A stretch of DNA of 64,000 nt from Oscillospiraceae bacterium (GCA_902788505.1 CADAKH010000002.1:64001-128000), one strand, 5' to 3'. Numbered from the stretch's first letter, positions 1 through 9,948 are shown. The notes: a model not told the origin generated them from the sequence alone. Numbers and translations are program-made.

Positions 1-681
1 TATGGTGTTCTGGACAAGTATCAGAAAGAATATCCTGGTCTTATCAAGAGAGTTCCTCTGCCGGAGAACCGCGGTCTCGGTCTTGCACTCCAGGCAGGTG
101 TTCCTGAGTGTTCCAATGAGATAATCGCACGAATGGATACTGATGATATCTGCAGGGAAGACAGATTTGAAAAGCAGCTGGCAGAGTTTGCCAAAGATCC
201 TGAACTTGATATAACAGGAAGTCATATAGATGAGTTCGAAGATACTCCCGATACCATAGTTGCAAAGAGAATCGTACCCACTACTGATGCAGAAATAAAG
301 AAGTATCAGAAAAAGAGAGATGCCTTCAATCACATGACCGTCATGTATAAAAAGAAGGCTGTTCTCGATGCAGGCAATTATCAGTCCTGCCCTCTGATGG
401 AAGATACATATCTCTGGTGCCGGATGATGAAGAACGGTGCCAAGTGCATGAATGTCGACGATTCACTGGTCTATGCCCGTATCGGTAAAGACATGTTCGA
501 CAGAAGAGGCGGCTGGGCATACTTCAAGAAATACAAGACCGGCAAAAAGATGGTCTATGATACCGGTTATATCTCATGGTTTGATTACGCATCAGTAATA
601 GTTATCCAGTTTTTTGTCGCACTGGTTCCAAGGCGCCTTCGCGGCTGGATATTCAAGAAGATGCTTCACAAAAAGAAGTAA
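1..681 (+). CDS. Family 2 glycosyltransferase, 5'-truncated by window edge
   Basis: The reading frame is open from base 1 and ends with TAA at 679-681, so the gene starts outside the window and lacks its N-terminal nucleotide-binding strand. The visible part contains the ENRGLGLALQAG segment and the acidic ARMDTDDIC motif typical of GT-A fold family 2 enzymes, where the Asp residues bind the metal and sugar nucleotide. The C-terminus has a hydrophobic stretch (ASVIVIQFFVALV) followed by a Lys/Arg-rich tail, suggesting membrane association on the cytoplasmic face. It presumably adds a sugar to an exopolysaccharide repeat unit. It converges on the minus-strand polysaccharide genes with only 8 bp between the stops. 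The sugar specificity cannot be read from sequence. Confidence 0.85.
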   Translation, partial: YGVLDKYQKEYPGLIKRVPLPENRGLGLALQAGVPECSNEIIARMDTDDICREDRFEKQLAEFAKDPELDITGSHIDEFEDTPDTIVAKRIVPTTDAEIKKYQKKRDAFNHMTVMYKKKAVLDAGNYQSCPLMEDTYLWCRMMKNGAKCMNVDDSLVYARIGKDMFDRRGGWAYFKKYKTGKKMVYDTGYISWFDYASVIVIQFFVALVPRRLRGWIFKKMLHKKK

Positions 682-689
682 TATTCTTA

Positions 690-2081
690 TCAGTCGAAAT
701 AGATTCCGCCGATGATTTCCTTTTTATAGTACTCACAGATCCGGATTACATCTTTTACATTGCTGTATTTTGTCTTTCCGGAGCCGGCACAGATAACAAC
801 ACAATCCAGTTTGGAGATACTGCTGTCGCTGAGTTTTCCGTCAAGCTTTACAACTTCGAGTCTGGAAGAATCCTTAAGCTTTTTGATAACTTTATCGCAC
901 TGGGAAGAATAATCCTTCATGTTGCCTGCAAGGATTATTCCGGTTTTGTTAAGTCCCTTCTGTTCACAGGCGGTAAGAACAGCATCTGCTGCGGCATCGG
1001 CAGCAGGATCACCCATGCTGTCTTTGCGGTGCATTTTATAGAAGAATTTGCCGTGAATAAACGCAGAAATGCCTTTGTATCTGTAATTGCTTACTGTGCC
1101 AAAGCTCCTGATCTTGTATGTCTCAGCGAAAAGATCAGGATTCTGGATAATGGAAGAGAAAACGATATATACGAGATATATGAATGCGTAAAGAAAGATT
1201 CCGACAACGAATCCTATTGCTATCCTGCCCTTGGAGAATTCTATGCTTGATGAAACAGGCTCATTAATATATGCATCGATTTCTTCCTGTGAAGTGGTGA
1301 GCATCCACAAAACCGTACGCTGCGAATCATTCATTGAATAATAGACACCGTCATATCTCTCCTCAAGGATAGACAGATCATACATCTTTAAGACGATCTC
1401 TGCCGCAAGATCATCATAAGCAAGCTCCTGTTTTTCAGAAACGATAAATGTCAGATCGTGTTTGCCCAAAGCACTCTCGATCTGTGAATGGATCTCTTCG
1501 ATCCTCGATTCAAGGCCTTCAGCGAGTGCAGCTTCATCTGTGCCCTCAGGCATAATGACCTTAAGGTCGACACAGCCGTCACTTGAGGTCAGTATCATCT
1601 CTCTTATATAGCCTTCATCAATATCCTTAAAAGAATCGCCGAACGCATTTCTTACAATGCTGACGGTGTTGGAATCGCGGAGAGCAGATGCATAAGCGGA
1701 ACAGATCTGAGCTGATTCGCTGCCGTTTACTACGAATGAATAATGAAGGACGATGAAATTATCAGAGTCCATTCCGGCAAATATGGAATTGTCATTGTAA
1801 GAAGAACGGTTCTTAATGAGCTGATCGAGATATGTATCCAATAAAACAGCATTTCTTTCGTCATCATTTAAAGTGTCCAGTATTTCCTCGCGGCTCATCG
1901 AAGAAAGGGTTCTCACTGCTTCCTGATCTGCTTTTCTGGCGCGTATATCTTTAAGCGAGAGTGCAACCGGAACCAGTACTGCAAAGATCAATCCTGCAGC
2001 AACCACGCATTTCCACTGTTCAAGTAAAGACCAGAAGTATTCTTTTAGATTGATTTTGACTATGTTATCGGATGTGTTCAT
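690..2081 (-). CDS. Wzz/Wzc-like polysaccharide chain-length protein with degenerate kinase domain
   Basis: A 463-residue membrane protein with one transmembrane helix near residues 25-45 and a second near 287-312, enclosing a long extracytoplasmic segment. This is the topology of chain-length regulators of exopolysaccharide assembly. The region after the second helix resembles the cytoplasmic half of a BY-type tyrosine kinase: the end (CAGSGKTKYSNVKDVIRICE) matches the AGKT-containing last strand and helix of that family. Where the Walker A loop is expected, the sequence reads ILAGNMKDYSSQCDKV, with no GxxGxGKS/T. It is therefore probably catalytically inactive. It is the last gene of the minus-strand operon. 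Function in export or length control is inferred from topology and neighbours. Confidence 0.7.
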   Translation of the reverse strand: MNTSDNIVKINLKEYFWSLLEQWKCVVAAGLIFAVLVPVALSLKDIRARKADQEAVRTLSSMSREEILDTLNDDERNAVLLDTYLDQLIKNRSSYNDNSIFAGMDSDNFIVLHYSFVVNGSESAQICSAYASALRDSNTVSIVRNAFGDSFKDIDEGYIREMILTSSDGCVDLKVIMPEGTDEAALAEGLESRIEEIHSQIESALGKHDLTFIVSEKQELAYDDLAAEIVLKMYDLSILEERYDGVYYSMNDSQRTVLWMLTTSQEEIDAYINEPVSSSIEFSKGRIAIGFVVGIFLYAFIYLVYIVFSSIIQNPDLFAETYKIRSFGTVSNYRYKGISAFIHGKFFYKMHRKDSMGDPAADAAADAVLTACEQKGLNKTGIILAGNMKDYSSQCDKVIKKLKDSSRLEVVKLDGKLSDSSISKLDCVVICAGSGKTKYSNVKDVIRICEYYKKEIIGGIYFD

Positions 2082-2150
2082 TTTCCCTGATTGCCTCCAC
2101 TGTTTTTCTCTCGCAAATCATTGTTTCAAAGTATATCATAACGATCCGGC

Positions 2151-3101
2151 TTATCCCTTTGGGGCGAAGACCTTCCGTGCCAAAGGCGGTGATACTGCTA
2201 TCATCAGACCGTACATTTTGCTCTTGGCTTTGTATCCCGAGAAAAGATATTTCCATATACCTTTCCTTATGGTCTTGATTATGAGTTTTTTGTCCGCTTT
2301 ATCATCGTAACTGCTGGAAGACATATCCCTGAAATAAGATATTGCCTGTCTTGTTATTCTGTTCCTGATCACCGGAACGAGGTCGGGATCAGTGTCCTTT
2401 ATGCCAGATGTAACATCTTCTGCAACATCAAAAAACTGCATCTTCCTGTGATAGAAAGGAGAGCCTGTGATACCTGAAGGGTTCGGCCTGTAGAAGTATT
2501 GCCAGTCTTCGAAAGCAACGGTTTTGGATGCCTTCTTTATGACCTTATATATGGTCGCAAAATCCTCGAATATCTTGTCAGTCGGAAATCTTATATCTTT
2601 CCAGAGTCCTGATCTGTACATCTTTCCGCTTGCTGAAGTCAAGATAGTATCATCGGAGAAGATGCATCTGAGTGCACCGTGAGAATCAAAAACGGATACT
2701 TTATCTGTCTGGCCTTTGTCGAGCATCTCCCGTTCTTCGGTCATCAGTGAGGATACGATCTGAGCGCCGGTTTCATCTGCTTTCTTCATCATCTCGCTGA
2801 CCATATTCAAAGAGATGATGTCATCGCTGTCGACGAAGATAAGATAATCACCGGTTGCAATGTCCATACCTGCATTTCGGGCAGAAGACAATCCGCCGTT
2901 GGGCTTGTGGATGACGACGATCCTGTTATCCAGAGCTTTGTAATTGTCACACATATTTCCTGAAGAATCCGTAGAGCCGTCATCTATGAGAATAACTTCC
3001 AGATTGGAGTATGTCTGACTAAGGATGCTTTCCATGCACTCATCCAGATATTTCTCGACATTATAGACAGGAACGATTATGGAGACTTTATCTGATTTCA
3101 T
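2151..3101 (-). CDS. Family 2 glycosyltransferase (exopolysaccharide)
   Basis: A 316-residue protein that starts with the classic GT2 signature VSIIVPVYNVEKYLDECMES, followed by LIDDGSTDSS and the metal-binding LIFVDSDD motif near residue 90. These mark a cytoplasmic GT-A enzyme that transfers a sugar from a nucleotide donor onto a lipid-linked polysaccharide intermediate. Its start codon overlaps the 3' end of the upstream polymerase-like gene by 14 bp, indicating translational coupling. Acceptor and donor are unknown. Confidence 0.9.
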   Translation of the reverse strand: MKSDKVSIIVPVYNVEKYLDECMESILSQTYSNLEVILIDDGSTDSSGNMCDNYKALDNRIVVIHKPNGGLSSARNAGMDIATGDYLIFVDSDDIISLNMVSEMMKKADETGAQIVSSLMTEEREMLDKGQTDKVSVFDSHGALRCIFSDDTILTSASGKMYRSGLWKDIRFPTDKIFEDFATIYKVIKKASKTVAFEDWQYFYRPNPSGITGSPFYHRKMQFFDVAEDVTSGIKDTDPDLVPVIRNRITRQAISYFRDMSSSSYDDKADKKLIIKTIRKGIWKYLFSGYKAKSKMYGLMIAVSPPLARKVFAPKG

Positions 3102-4296
3102 CAGGCTTGTTCTCCTTGTTGTGCATGTGCCAGATAACAGCCATAGCTACAGCAAAAGCGAATGTTCTGTATACCTGTGCATCGAGTGTAAGTCCTTCTG
3201 CTATAAATCCTGTCAAAGCAAGTATGCCAAACAGGTTTTTGTTCTTTGCCGCATATCTGTAAAGTGCCGCAAAACATGTAACCATAAGGCCGAGACCGAG
3301 AAGGCCGCCCTCAAGAAGAGCGTTGATAAACATATTGTGTGCGATATAAGGAGCTCCGTGACCTATGGCTACATAGCGTACGGCCGACGTGTAACTGCCG
3401 TGTCCGTATCCGAAGATAACATGAAGCGGATCTGATGATAAGAATTTAGCGATGCCGGCTTCCCATATCTGTTTTCTTCCGGCTCCTCCGTCAGCGATCA
3501 GTCTGGAAATGCTGAATCTGGCGAGGACCTTGGGGCCGATACCGTTTTCGGCACAGAAAAGAATTATAGCCGCGACAGCAAACAGTGCAAGCAGCAGTTT
3601 TAATCTGACAGAACCTTTAAGATTGAACAGCCATACAATGACGATACATCCCAAAGTCAGAAGACCTCCTCTGGAACCTGACATCAGAATGATCACTCCT
3701 ACGCATGCAATGCAGATAAGATTCAATATAATTCGTTTTTTATTTGTAAGCTCCACAAGGAATAAAGAAACGACGATAGCAAGTCCACACGCGAAATCGT
3801 TCGGATCCATATAACTTGTAATCCAGATCATCAGACGTTTTCCGGGTTTGGGGAGATTCATCAGGGTGCTGATTACCGCGATGAGGATACTAAGATACAT
3901 TGCTATCTTAAACAGCTTTATTTCCTTTTCGGAGGTGCGGGTTACGGTTATACAAAAAACTATTGCAGTTGTTACGGCGAACTGTCCGAAATACCAGTCT
4001 GCATCGAAATAAGCGTTCCACAGACAGCTCAGCATAGTGAAAAGAAAATACGCATAAACGGGAAGAAGGTTGTGATCTGCTTCAAGTCTTTTGTATATGA
4101 AGACGATCTCGAAAAGCGATACGATAATATAAAGACCGGCACAGATGGTCATGATCGAAGGGCCGATGAAAAGATCCGCCAAAGCAGTGCTGACCGGCAT
4201 GAGCATGATATAAAACGCAAATATCCAGGAACTGGGTCTGATCTGCGTTTTAAATATGTTCACCAATTCAGTTTTCTGCAGTGCTTGTTCTTGCAT
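3088..4296 (-). CDS. Wzy/O-antigen-ligase-like membrane protein
   Basis: A 402-residue, very hydrophobic protein with about ten predicted membrane helices. It carries a SGSRGGLLTL segment and a later GYGHGSYTSAVRY / HGAPYIAHNMFINALLEGG region. An Arg-containing GSRG turn and a His-rich HNxF loop are typical of the O-antigen ligase/Wzy polymerase superfamily, which joins polysaccharide repeat units outside the membrane. It sits between two glycosyltransferases in the same operon, 21 bp after the GT4 gene and overlapping the GT2 gene. Polymerase rather than ligase is the likelier role in a Gram-positive, but sequence alone does not decide it. Confidence 0.75.
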   Translation of the reverse strand: MQEQALQKTELVNIFKTQIRPSSWIFAFYIMLMPVSTALADLFIGPSIMTICAGLYIIVSLFEIVFIYKRLEADHNLLPVYAYFLFTMLSCLWNAYFDADWYFGQFAVTTAIVFCITVTRTSEKEIKLFKIAMYLSILIAVISTLMNLPKPGKRLMIWITSYMDPNDFACGLAIVVSLFLVELTNKKRIILNLICIACVGVIILMSGSRGGLLTLGCIVIVWLFNLKGSVRLKLLLALFAVAAIILFCAENGIGPKVLARFSISRLIADGGAGRKQIWEAGIAKFLSSDPLHVIFGYGHGSYTSAVRYVAIGHGAPYIAHNMFINALLEGGLLGLGLMVTCFAALYRYAAKNKNLFGILALTGFIAEGLTLDAQVYRTFAFAVAMAVIWHMHNKENKPDEIR

Positions 4297-4317
4297 ACGC
4301 AGATCACTCCACCTCTG

Positions 4318-5397
4318 TCATTCTGAATACCCCGTGAGTTCGGAATATAATCCGACAGTCTTAGTTGCGATTGCATCCCAGGAATAATCGACTCTGACAA
4401 AATCCATTCCGTTCTTTGATTTGACCGGCAGACAGTCAGTGCTGTCGAGAACTCCTGAAAGCGTTTCCGCAATGCTTTCAGCATTTGTCTCAGCCATCCA
4501 GCCGCAGTCGTGGTCAGTAATCTGCTCGCCTAGTGTCGTTCCTCTCGTAACGAGGCAGGGAAGACCGTAACTCAGTGACTCAAGTATTCCGAGAGGCATG
4601 CCCTCAAATCTTGAAGTTTGAACGAAGACGTCAGAATCCAAAAGGATCTGTTCTTTTTCTTTGCCTGAGACTTCATGGTGAAGAGTTACGACATCTCCGA
4701 CATTAAAATCAGCGATAAGCTTCTCGACATTTGCATATCTGCCTGCATAATCAGGACCGTAGATATCGAGTGTCGCTTTATGTTCCTTCATCTTGTCCTT
4801 AACGGAACTGACAGCTTCAAGAAGGATATCAATTCCCTTATGGTAAGCATCAAGGCGTCCTATGAAGACCAGTTTGATACCGTCTTTGCAGAAAGACTCC
4901 TTATGACACGAAGGAACGGCAACACCGTTGGTTGCGATTATCTTCTTTTTGCCGAAGTTGGTAACATCGTATTCCCTTTGTGAGAGGCACTGTATTGCAA
5001 GGGCCTTATTGGTGAAGCGGTTGAAGAAGACAATATTTGCAAGGACCTTCTTGAGATGCTTGCTCTTCTGGGCTTCATTGCCGAGTTCGCCGTGAGGGAT
5101 GATTATGTAGGGAATGTTCCTCTTTTCGAGCTGCTTGCCTATCTTGGGATACCACTTCCTGTAGCACTCCTGAAAAACGACCAGGTCAGGCTTGTTGAAA
5201 GGCTCCGGCATGGAATCGATTTTGAAAGGATCGTTATTTGGGATCTGACACTTGATCCCGTTTATCGTTTGGCCTTTGCAGTTATAGAGAGCAACTTTAT
5301 TTCCTATGTTCTCTTGTGAGAGCAGATAGCGCGGAACAACAACGCATACTCCTGCGAAAGGATCATTATCGATCGAAGCGATGTGCAAGATTATCAT
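4318..5397 (-). CDS. GT4-type glycosyltransferase
   Basis: A 359-residue GT-B fold glycosyltransferase. The C-terminal half shows the retaining GT4 pattern: LVFIGRLDAYHKGIDILLEA (donor phosphate contact), then FVQTSRFEGMPLGILESLSY with the E-x7-E motif, and GLPCLVTRGTTLGEQI. The N-terminal half has ASIDNDPFAGVCVVVPRYL, a typical acceptor-domain start. It is the first gene of the minus-strand exopolysaccharide operon. About 80 bp separate it from the upstream lipoprotein gene. The sugar transferred is unknown. Confidence 0.9.
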   Translation of the reverse strand: MIILHIASIDNDPFAGVCVVVPRYLLSQENIGNKVALYNCKGQTINGIKCQIPNNDPFKIDSMPEPFNKPDLVVFQECYRKWYPKIGKQLEKRNIPYIIIPHGELGNEAQKSKHLKKVLANIVFFNRFTNKALAIQCLSQREYDVTNFGKKKIIATNGVAVPSCHKESFCKDGIKLVFIGRLDAYHKGIDILLEAVSSVKDKMKEHKATLDIYGPDYAGRYANVEKLIADFNVGDVVTLHHEVSGKEKEQILLDSDVFVQTSRFEGMPLGILESLSYGLPCLVTRGTTLGEQITDHDCGWMAETNAESIAETLSGVLDSTDCLPVKSKNGMDFVRVDYSWDAIATKTVGLYSELTGYSE

Positions 5398-5480
5398 GGT
5401 GTTACTTCCTAATGCTTTATTTCTTGTTTATTTATTCGCGCGAAGCTCACGTGAACATTGTAACACAGCATTTTTAAGAA

Positions 5481-6302
5481 TCAGAAATAATAAGTATGGT
5501 TTTTTCCGCCGATTATTATTCCTTCGAGAGGATCCACACCGGGCTCCTCATAAAGCGAGCTTAAAATGAAATCGACCATCTGGAGCTGTTCTTCGGAGAC
5601 ATAGTAGCCTCTTCCGTTGACCGACACATTGAATTCTTCGGGTTTGCGAAGATAATGCGGAAGGATCCTGATCTCAAGATTGTCGGAAATGATCGTGATC
5701 TGGGCTATGTAGAGCTCGAGATTGGAACCTCTGGGAGTAGTCCATTCACCGAGTTCCGTATATCCGGAGAAAGTGACTGAGGTGTCTTCGTTATAAAAAC
5801 TCAAGAAACGGTCGGATGAATCAAAGGCCGTCATATCGAAAGAATCTTCATAGTAGAAGGTATCTATCCAGCTGCAGTGGATATTCCTTGCGCCGTAATC
5901 ATAGATCGTGCTGTCTTCGGGAGAGAGTAATCTTGATATGTCGTTCTGACTGTGGAATCTGATTCCGTCTTTCATGAAGCCGTAGGAACCGTATCCGATG
6001 TCAATGTCCTCTCCTTCAGATGTCTCAATGGCTATATCCGTTTCAGTCTCTTCAGTCTCAGTGCTCTCTTCAGTTGTTTCTGAGGTCTGTTCTGACGTTG
6101 TCTCCTGCGTGGTTGTCATCTCGGATGCCGTTGTAACTGCAGTTGTCATCTCAGAAGAAACAGATGTCTCTGAGGATATCTCTTCCGAACTTACGGAAGA
6201 TGAAGTGTCAGCAACAGAATCACAGGCACTGAATAACATGCCTGACAGAACAATCAGCGCAATAACCGGCTTGATAAGGTGTTTTTTTGAATTACTGATC
6301 AT
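5481..6302 (-). CDS. Lipoprotein with Ser/Thr/Glu-rich linker
   Basis: A 273-residue protein with a positively charged N-terminus, a hydrophobic core and a lipobox (LFSAC), so it should be exported and lipidated at the Cys near residue 27. Residues about 30-95 are almost entirely Ser, Thr and Glu, a flexible wall-spanning linker. A compact C-terminal domain of about 175 residues follows that I do not recognise. The same design (lipobox, Thr/Glu linker, unknown C-domain) is seen in the gene at 45396. It precedes the exopolysaccharide operon on the same strand, but a shared function is not shown. Confidence 0.75.
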   Translation of the reverse strand: MISNSKKHLIKPVIALIVLSGMLFSACDSVADTSSSVSSEEISSETSVSSEMTTAVTTASEMTTTQETTSEQTSETTEESTETEETETDIAIETSEGEDIDIGYGSYGFMKDGIRFHSQNDISRLLSPEDSTIYDYGARNIHCSWIDTFYYEDSFDMTAFDSSDRFLSFYNEDTSVTFSGYTELGEWTTPRGSNLELYIAQITIISDNLEIRILPHYLRKPEEFNVSVNGRGYYVSEEQLQMVDFILSSLYEEPGVDPLEGIIIGGKNHTYYF

Positions 6303-6382
6303 CAGCTTTTCCTATTAGTCCTATCCCATATTTTCCCAACACGAGCAATTATATACCTTCGCGCCGGAAGTTCAATCGGGAA

Positions 6383-8035
6383 TCAGCTGAATGTCTTGCC
6401 TGCCGGCTTATTGAAGAAGATCCTGTCGGCGGTAAAACCCAGGACCACTGTTCCGTTCCTGAAAAAAGAGAACGTGGAACACTTGTTATCCGGGCTGTTT
6501 CTTACGATAAGCTTGTCAAAAGTGCCTGCATCACCGGTATCAGCAAGATAGTCCAATGCTTTGTTGCCGAATTCTTCCGGGATCGAGAAGTCCAGTCTGT
6601 CACAGAGTCCCGCACGGAGGAGCCAGGGCTGAACTGACAGCGAAAGGGGCGCGTCGTTACCCGGGAAGATCGAGTGACGTTTTATCGAGAACTTATATCT
6701 CTTGCTCTTAAGTTTTTTGACATTGACCGTATAGTAGGCGGGGAACGGCGGACCGGTGAAATCGTCGAAAACATCGGATACGTCATCCGTGCCGAGATTC
6801 TGCCAGCCGGAATTGATCTTTATCGTGTCGCTTGCCGTAAATTCGTTGATAGCCTTGTCTATCTCGGCCTGGACTTCCCTGGCAAATTCAAGGTCGGAAT
6901 AGAGTTTGTTCGTCTGATGACGGACAAAAGATGCATAGGTTGCCTCAAGAAGGAGCTTAAGCCTCTTGACCTTCTGGTCAGGGAAGATCTTGAGAGCTCT
7001 TGCGATCCTTATTGCGCTTTCCGGAAGATTTGCGCCGTATTCGCCGGATTCGAATCTGATCCTTGCATCGTGATACACCTGAAGATAGATGTTGTAGGCA
7101 AGAATAGGGTCAGGATTGCCGGCATTGCCCAGAAGGAGCATATCGGCAAATTTGAGTTTGGCTTCAGTCACATTGTAGTTTGCAGCAATGGCAAAATAGG
7201 CAAATGCCTTGTCGTAGTCGGGTTTGCCCGTGATCTTGCCGTCGTAATATATGAAGCCCAGAGTGTTGGCTGCATAGCCGAATCCGAACTCCTTGAGAAG
7301 AATAGTAAGGAGCCTTACAGATTCCTTGTAATCGCAGTGGAAAGCGGCATTGCCTCCGTTGCAGGCAAAGGCCTTTATCTTGAGCGCCTCGAAAACATGC
7401 TGCTCACAAAGATCGTTGGTAAAGTCCACGAAATGAGCGATGACATCATCGGAGGCATCGGATAACAGGAGATTGTTGTCCCAGTGATTGATGAAGACAA
7501 GCATCTGATCCTTGGTGTATACGCGTTCTTCGGGAGGAAGATCCTTGTTCTCTTCGAAATTCTCGATAAGAGTGAGGAGATTGGGGATGCCGATCACCTC
7601 GGAAGCCGTTCCTGTGGGAAATTTGCCTTCCTCGTCAAAAGAATCCGCGATTTTGGCGATGAGGACCATGATTGTGATGATCATATCCTCATCCGTCTCG
7701 GGAAGAGGCGGGAGCGGGAATTCCAATATACGGTCGGGATCAGGTCCCAGAAGCTCGTCCAGGCACAGATCCTCATAGAAATAAGTGGTGATGGGACACC
7801 ACCAGTCAAAAGCGAAATCCTTGAAAGAGATATTCTCCTCTTCAAAATGGGTGAGAGCAGTCTTCAGATCCGATAAGAGCATCGGATATTCGGTCTCACA
7901 CTGAACATCAAAACCGTTTTCCGGATAGGCATCAAGATCGCTTCCGCCGACAGCTTCGATCCAGCCGATATCATATCTGCAGAGATCTATCAGCTTATCC
8001 TGTGTCATAAAAATGTAGGGTCTGCGTTTACTCAT
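6383..8035 (-). CDS. Sel1/TPR-like repeat protein, function unknown
   Basis: A 550-residue, acidic, soluble protein without signal peptide or membrane segment. Residues about 245-310 contain helical repeats of Sel1 type (GFGYAANTLGFIYYDG..., DYDKAFAYFAIAANYNVTEA, PILAYNIYLQVYHDAR), which usually mediate protein-protein contacts. The N-terminal 200 residues and the C-terminal 140 residues, the latter rich in beta-strand-like sequence, are not recognised. It lies 62 bp downstream of the glmS stop on the same strand and could be cotranscribed. I assign no biochemical function. Confidence 0.6.
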   Translation of the reverse strand: MSKRRPYIFMTQDKLIDLCRYDIGWIEAVGGSDLDAYPENGFDVQCETEYPMLLSDLKTALTHFEEENISFKDFAFDWWCPITTYFYEDLCLDELLGPDPDRILEFPLPPLPETDEDMIITIMVLIAKIADSFDEEGKFPTGTASEVIGIPNLLTLIENFEENKDLPPEERVYTKDQMLVFINHWDNNLLLSDASDDVIAHFVDFTNDLCEQHVFEALKIKAFACNGGNAAFHCDYKESVRLLTILLKEFGFGYAANTLGFIYYDGKITGKPDYDKAFAYFAIAANYNVTEAKLKFADMLLLGNAGNPDPILAYNIYLQVYHDARIRFESGEYGANLPESAIRIARALKIFPDQKVKRLKLLLEATYASFVRHQTNKLYSDLEFAREVQAEIDKAINEFTASDTIKINSGWQNLGTDDVSDVFDDFTGPPFPAYYTVNVKKLKSKRYKFSIKRHSIFPGNDAPLSLSVQPWLLRAGLCDRLDFSIPEEFGNKALDYLADTGDAGTFDKLIVRNSPDNKCSTFSFFRNGTVVLGFTADRIFFNKPAGKTFS

Positions 8036-8097
8036 GCTTATATTATAGTCGCGTGAAGCGGCGTATTAAAGACTTGACATACCCGTTTATGGGACAG

Positions 8098-9948
8098 TTA
8101 TTCTACGGTAACGCTTTTCGCGAGGTTACGCGGCTTATCGACATCAAGACCTCTTGCGCATGATACGTAGTAGCCCAGAAGCTGGAGCGGAACCACTGCA
8201 AGAGAAGCTGCGAAGAGCTCGTTGATCTTGGGCACATAGACGACGAAGTCGGCCGAATCCTCTATCGCATAGTTGCCGAAAGAAGTGAGTGCCATGAGAT
8301 AAGCACCGCGTGTTTTTGTCTCTACGAGATTTGAAAGAGTCTTCTCATAAAGGCTGCTCTGTGTAAGAACGCCGATGACGAAAGTGCCTTCCTCGATGAG
8401 ACTGATCGTGCCGTGCTTGAGTTCTCCTGCAGCGTAAGCTTCGCTGTGAATGTATGAGATCTCCTTCATCTTGAGGCTTCCTTCAAGTGTGATCGCATAG
8501 TCAATTCCGCGGCCGATAAAGAAGATGTCCTTCTGTGCGGCGAGCTTTGCGGCAAACCACTGGAGACGCTCCTTGTCTTCAAGCACCTTGTTGATCTTGG
8601 CGGGAATTGACATTACTTCGGAAAGAAGCTCTTTAGAGTTTTCTTCGGTAACAGCACCCTTTACGAGAGCAAACTTGATTGCGAGAACATAGCAGATTGC
8701 AAGCTGGGCTGAATAAGCCTTGGTTGTTGCAACTGAGATCTCCGGACCTGCAAGGGTATAGAGAACATAGTCAGCTTCACGTGCTATGGAAGAACCGATG
8801 ACGTTAACGATAGCCAGAGTCTTGATCCCCTTTGCCTTGGCATCTCTCAATGCAGCGAGGGAATCCGCAGTCTCGCCTGACTGGCTGATTATGATACAGA
8901 GGGCATCCGGGTTAAGAGGCATCGTCCTGTATCTGAATTCCGAAGCAAGTTCGCATCTTACCGGAACACCGGCAAGAGATTCCATGATGTACTGTGTGCA
9001 GCAGCCTACGTGATAAGCGGAACCGCAGGCAACAATGTAGAGCTGATTGAACTTCTTTATGTCTTCGTCTGTAAGGTTTGAAGATGAAAGATCGATCTTA
9101 AAGGATTCGCCGTCAGGTACGATGACTGAATTCAGAGTATCGGATACTGCCTTGGGCTGCTCGTGGATTTCCTTCATCATGAAGTGTTCGAATCCGCCCT
9201 TTTCGGCTGACTCGGCATCCCAGTCGATCTCTGTGGGTTTCTTCTCGATCGTGTCACCGTCAAGGTTATAGAAGGTAACATTGCCTGCTTCAAGGCAAGC
9301 CATCTCAAGATCGTCTATATAGTAAACAGTCCTTGTGTACTTAAGGATGGCGGGAACATCAGATGCGAGATAGGAGGCATCCTTGTCGAAGCCGATGATC
9401 ATCGGGGAGTCCTTACGGGCTACGAAGATCTTGCCCGGGTGATCCTTGAACATTACAGCAAGGGCATAAGAGCCTCTTACACGGACCATTGTCTTTGCAA
9501 GTGCTTCGATAGGGTCATGAGTGTATTTTTTGTAGTAGTAATCAATTGTCTTGATAGCTACTTCGGTATCTGTCTCGGAATAGAACTTGTATCCCTTGCG
9601 GATCATCTTGTCTCTTAATTCCTGGTAGTTTTCGATGATACCGTTGTGAACACCTACTACGTTATAGTCATCTACTATATGGGGGTGGGCATTATTCTCG
9701 GTAGGCTCACCGTGAGTAGCCCATCTTGTATGTCCGATACCGCAGTTGCCTTTGAGGGCAGCACCGCCGTCAGTCTTTTCGGAGAGAACCTTGAGTCTTC
9801 CCTTGGCTTTAACGACTACCGGATTCTTATCTCCGTCTCTTACTGAGAGTCCTGCAGAGTCATAGCCTCTGTACTCGAGTTTTGCAAGTCCGTCCAGAAG
9901 GATGGGAGCTGCTTTTTTCTTTCCTGTGTAACCGACTATTCCGCACAT
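8098..9948 (-). CDS. glmS: Glutamine-fructose-6-phosphate aminotransferase
   Basis: A 616-residue full-length GlmS, which makes glucosamine-6-phosphate from fructose-6-phosphate and glutamine, the first step to UDP-GlcNAc for peptidoglycan. The N-terminal MCGIVGYTG exposes the catalytic Cys2 of the class II glutaminase after Met removal; RWATHGEPTENNAHPH is the family motif. Two SIS sugar-isomerase domains follow (ISQSGETADSLAAL and EISYIHSEAYAAGELKHG), and the protein ends in the usual AKSVTVE. An AGGAG ribosome binding site precedes the start. I searched the 5' side for a glmS ribozyme core and found none. It is divergent from sufC across about 240 bp. Confidence 0.98.
   Translation of the reverse strand: MCGIVGYTGKKKAAPILLDGLAKLEYRGYDSAGLSVRDGDKNPVVVKAKGRLKVLSEKTDGGAALKGNCGIGHTRWATHGEPTENNAHPHIVDDYNVVGVHNGIIENYQELRDKMIRKGYKFYSETDTEVAIKTIDYYYKKYTHDPIEALAKTMVRVRGSYALAVMFKDHPGKIFVARKDSPMIIGFDKDASYLASDVPAILKYTRTVYYIDDLEMACLEAGNVTFYNLDGDTIEKKPTEIDWDAESAEKGGFEHFMMKEIHEQPKAVSDTLNSVIVPDGESFKIDLSSSNLTDEDIKKFNQLYIVACGSAYHVGCCTQYIMESLAGVPVRCELASEFRYRTMPLNPDALCIIISQSGETADSLAALRDAKAKGIKTLAIVNVIGSSIAREADYVLYTLAGPEISVATTKAYSAQLAICYVLAIKFALVKGAVTEENSKELLSEVMSIPAKINKVLEDKERLQWFAAKLAAQKDIFFIGRGIDYAITLEGSLKMKEISYIHSEAYAAGELKHGTISLIEEGTFVIGVLTQSSLYEKTLSNLVETKTRGAYLMALTSFGNYAIEDSADFVVYVPKINELFAASLAVVPLQLLGYYVSCARGLDVDKPRNLAKSVTVE

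Noticed and set aside
6674..7465. Long antisense open frame opposite the Sel1-like gene
   Set aside because: It lacks a ribosome binding site and recognisable domain and is a mirror of codon bias in the minus-strand gene.
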